Source of the DNA: Thiomicrospira sp. ALE5
Lineage (GTDB): Bacteria > Pseudomonadota > Gammaproteobacteria > Thiomicrospirales > Thiomicrospiraceae
Direction of reading: 5' to 3'
NCBI RefSeq assembly: GCF_900112445.1
Contig: NZ_FOYY01000003.1
Location: 1,065,960-1,129,959, forward strand
DNA length: 64,000 nt
In this document: piece by piece, positions 62,294-64,000 of the stretch
How the letters are laid out: the number at the start of each line of letters is the position of its first letter
Numbering within the stretch: the first letter of the stretch is position 1
The notes under the pieces: model-generated
Seen by the model: the letters and a program-made list of their open reading frames with translations, nothing else
The model's database searches: none
Told to the model about the DNA's origin: nothing
Translations under genes and position numbers: made by a program

Positions 62294-63594
62294 TGTCACG
62301 ACAACTCGCGCTCAAAGCCCTATTGCAAGTTACCCAACACGGCCAATCATTGAGTCAAGTGATGCCAGAGGTTTTAGCTAAGATTGCAGACCGCCGCGAC
62401 CGGGCTTTTTGTCAAAATCTGGTCTTTGGGTGTTTACGCTGGTATGACCGACTAGTGGCGATCCGTGCACAGCTACTCGACAAACCGATGCGTGCTAAGG
62501 ATGAAGATGTTAACAGCTTGATTTTGCTAGCGCTTTATCAAATTCTATATCTAGATACGCCTAGTCATGCGGCGGTAGCCGAAACCTTGAAAGTGGCCCA
62601 AAAGCTGAAAAAACCTTGGGCAAAAGGCTTGTTAAACGGCTTATTGCGCCGATTTATTCGTGAACAAGATGCGATATTGGCCAATCTGCCCGCAACCCCG
62701 GCGATTGCTCATTCCCATCCGCAATGGTTGGTAGATCAATTTGTTCAAGCCTATCCGAATGACTATCTTGAGCTGCTCGCTGCCAACAATCGCAATCCGT
62801 TGATTACCTTGCGGGTCAACCGTTACCTATGCCAGTTTGACGCACTTCATCAACAACTCACTGATGCAGGCATTCTCGCTGAACCTCATCCAGCTAGTGC
62901 CGATGCGCTTGTGCTCCAGCAGCCCACCGATATTACCAGCCTACCTGGCTATACGGAAGGTTGGTTTAGTGTGCAGGATATGGCGGCACAACAAGCCGCG
63001 CGATTACTCGCACCGATTCCAGGTGAACGGCTACTCGATGCCTGTGCCGCTCCCGGCGGTAAAACGACTCACTTATTAGAGTTTGCCCAAAACCAACTCG
63101 ACTTGACCGCCTTAGACAAAGACGCGAGTCGCTTAGACCGTGTCGCCGAAAATTTAGCGCGCTTGCAGCTTCATGCCTGCCTTAAAGCCGCTGACGCAGC
63201 AAACCTAAGCGATTGGTGGGATGGCCAACTGTTTGACAAAATTTTATTGGACGCGCCCTGTTCGGCTACCGGTATTATTCGACGTCATCCTGACATCAAA
63301 GTGCACCGTCGCCCTGAGGATATTGCCGCACTGCTGCCCATTCAAGCAGGCCTGCTCAATCAACTTTGGACGACGCTTAAACCCGGTGGCCGCTTACTCT
63401 ATGCGACCTGTTCGGTTTTGCCGCAAGAAAACACAGACCAAATCAGTGCGTTTTTGGCCGCTTATGCAGATGCGCAGCTTATTCCCATTAACTTGCCTGC
63501 TGACCTAACCTCAGCTTCGGCACTAGGCTGGCAGATTTTGCCCGGTCAGGCGGGCATGGATGGTTTTTACTATGCGTTACTTGAAAAGCATTAA
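62293..63594 (+). CDS. rsmB: 16S rRNA (cytosine-967-C5)-methyltransferase
   Basis: 433 aa. N-terminal NusB-like RNA-binding domain (residues 1-140), then a SAM-dependent Nol1/Nop2/Sun methyltransferase domain: LLDACAAPGGKTTHLLEFA (motif I), LLDAPCSATGIIRRHPDIKV with one catalytic cysteine and LLYATCSVLPQENTDQI with the other. It ends GMDGFYYALLEKH. The downstream gene starts 23 bp before its stop. Confidence 0.95.
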   Translation: MSRQLALKALLQVTQHGQSLSQVMPEVLAKIADRRDRAFCQNLVFGCLRWYDRLVAIRAQLLDKPMRAKDEDVNSLILLALYQILYLDTPSHAAVAETLKVAQKLKKPWAKGLLNGLLRRFIREQDAILANLPATPAIAHSHPQWLVDQFVQAYPNDYLELLAANNRNPLITLRVNRYLCQFDALHQQLTDAGILAEPHPASADALVLQQPTDITSLPGYTEGWFSVQDMAAQQAARLLAPIPGERLLDACAAPGGKTTHLLEFAQNQLDLTALDKDASRLDRVAENLARLQLHACLKAADAANLSDWWDGQLFDKILLDAPCSATGIIRRHPDIKVHRRPEDIAALLPIQAGLLNQLWTTLKPGGRLLYATCSVLPQENTDQISAFLAAYADAQLIPINLPADLTSASALGWQILPGQAGMDGFYYALLEKH

Positions 63595-64000
63595 CTATTT
63601 TTGGTTGAGCCTAGTGTGTTGGTGGCCGCTTATGGCCGCTGCCACACCAGGCCATATCAACATCATTCATTTAAATGAATCGCAACAAAACGAACAGTTA
63701 TTACTGGATGCCCAAGGCGATATTGCGCTGTCAGCAGGCCTGCTAGAAGCCATAGATAAAGGCATTACCGTTTACATTCGCACAGAAGTTGAAGTGCGTC
63801 AGCTTAAGTCTGGCTTAATGGCCTGGCATAGACCCATTATCACCCGTCTTGAATACCTTACAGAGCTTAGTTACTCAGGTTTTTATCAACGCTATACGCT
63901 ATATAATCAACGAAATGGTAACCTGCTTCACTTTCAAGATATCAACCAAGCACTGAACACCCTTACACGCCTACAAAGCTTTCCTGTTATCAGCATGTCA
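63572..64000 (+). CDS. DUF4390 family exported protein, N-terminal part (runs off the window)
   Basis: 143 codons are visible without a stop. MRYLKSINYFWLSLVCWWPL is a signal peptide with cleavage likely after MAAA; the mature part contains SAGLLEAIDKGITVYIRTEV and ELSYSGFYQRYTLYNQRNG, typical of DUF4390 proteins, which are commonly encoded after rsmB and before a sensor kinase. Periplasmic; role not known. The start overlaps rsmB by 23 bp, indicating coupling. Confidence 0.8.
   Translation, partial: MRYLKSINYFWLSLVCWWPLMAAATPGHINIIHLNESQQNEQLLLDAQGDIALSAGLLEAIDKGITVYIRTEVEVRQLKSGLMAWHRPIITRLEYLTELSYSGFYQRYTLYNQRNGNLLHFQDINQALNTLTRLQSFPVISMS

Larger units (their letters stand above)
2865..63742. 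repeat. Highly iterated palindrome CAGGCCTG (ASCAGGCCTGST), at least 39 copies
   Basis: Copies start at 2865, 4988, 5537, 6342, 10577, 12636, 17614, 18092, 24442, 24631, 26514, 27056, 27522, 27722, 32426, 32775, 33126, 33951, 34275, 35849, 37820, 40761, 41673, 42747, 44912, 46770, 49518, 49668, 50274, 50657, 56267, 56650, 58298, 58946, 60237, 60604, 61934, 63347 and 63735 (read by eye; a few may be missed). One base is G or C on each side in 38 of 39, and the next is A on the left in 31 and T on the right in 32. Single-mismatch copies occur too (9680, 20828, 31697, 46782, 53933). Chance predicts about one. Most are inside genes; three are in intergenic hairpins or palindromes. Confidence 0.93.

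Noticed and set aside
2865-63742. CAGGCCTG as a restriction site under selection
   Set aside because: It contains AGGCCT and GGCC, but restriction sites are normally avoided, not enriched forty-fold, and the extra flanking S and A/T conservation exceeds any short recognition site. An orphan methyltransferase target stays possible and is mentioned under the main finding.
2865-63742. CAGGCCTG as a Chi or strand-biased replication motif
   Set aside because: It is a perfect palindrome, so it cannot be oriented along the replichore as Chi or KOPS are.

Overview
This 64 kb window is a chromosomal segment of a gammaproteobacterium. Gene content and protein style fit a Thiomicrospira-like sulfur oxidiser of the Piscirickettsiaceae; the complete Mrp Na+/H+ antiporter would suit a halo- or alkaliphilic member. 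This placement rests on recognised families and is not proven. Nearly all genes are housekeeping, envelope or transport genes in short, tightly spaced operons. I see no rRNA or tRNA genes and no CRISPR array.

Layout. 1-8.6 kb: start of a D-lactate dehydrogenase gene, a Tat-type lipoprotein TRAP binding protein, a DUF3581 protein, an RND efflux adaptor-permease pair and a ZnuD-like TonB-dependent receptor behind a promoter covered by a perfect palindrome. 8.8-14.6 kb: mrpA(B)CDEFG. 14.7-21.3 kb: a glycosyltransferase fragment, a DnaQ-type exonuclease, hisI, a small secreted protein, cbpA, ppnN and a DEAD-box helicase. 21.3-34.4 kb: chemotaxis receptor and cheW, truD, a Tim44-like protein, an iron alcohol dehydrogenase, a MazF-type toxin-antitoxin pair, rep, a Uma2 protein, metY, a decayed PIN toxin-antitoxin locus and a bicupin. 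34.4-40.7 kb: a 5.7 kb AT-rich integrative element inserted in the 3' end of a methyltransferase gene, flanked by 87-bp direct repeats. 40.7-48.0 kb: a HAD phosphatase, a TetR repressor and the divergent tripartite RND pump it probably controls. 48.1-50.3 kb: YkgJ-like protein, MazEF and a compact locus whose lipoprotein looks like an RNase A-type (CdiA-CT family) toxin next to a candidate immunity protein. 50.4-64 kb: UreH/TauE-like protein, comM, ubiK, SPOR protein, argS, topA, PA2778/PA2779 pair, dprA, def-fmt-rsmB and a DUF4390 gene running off the end.

The most unusual signal is not a gene. The 8-bp palindrome CAGGCCTG, extended to ASCAGGCCTGST, occurs at least 39 times, where about one is expected by chance. 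It lies mostly inside genes, where it forces Gln-Ala-Trp/Cys, Ala-Gly-Leu or Arg-Pro-Ala tripeptides, and also at the centre of intergenic palindromes. It behaves like the cyanobacterial HIP1 element or an uptake signal sequence; the competence genes comM and dprA are in the same window. Other leads are a family-A-polymerase-like protein in the integrative element, the lipidated RNase A-like toxin locus, and a terminator-like hairpin inside the signal-peptide codons of the PA2778 homologue.
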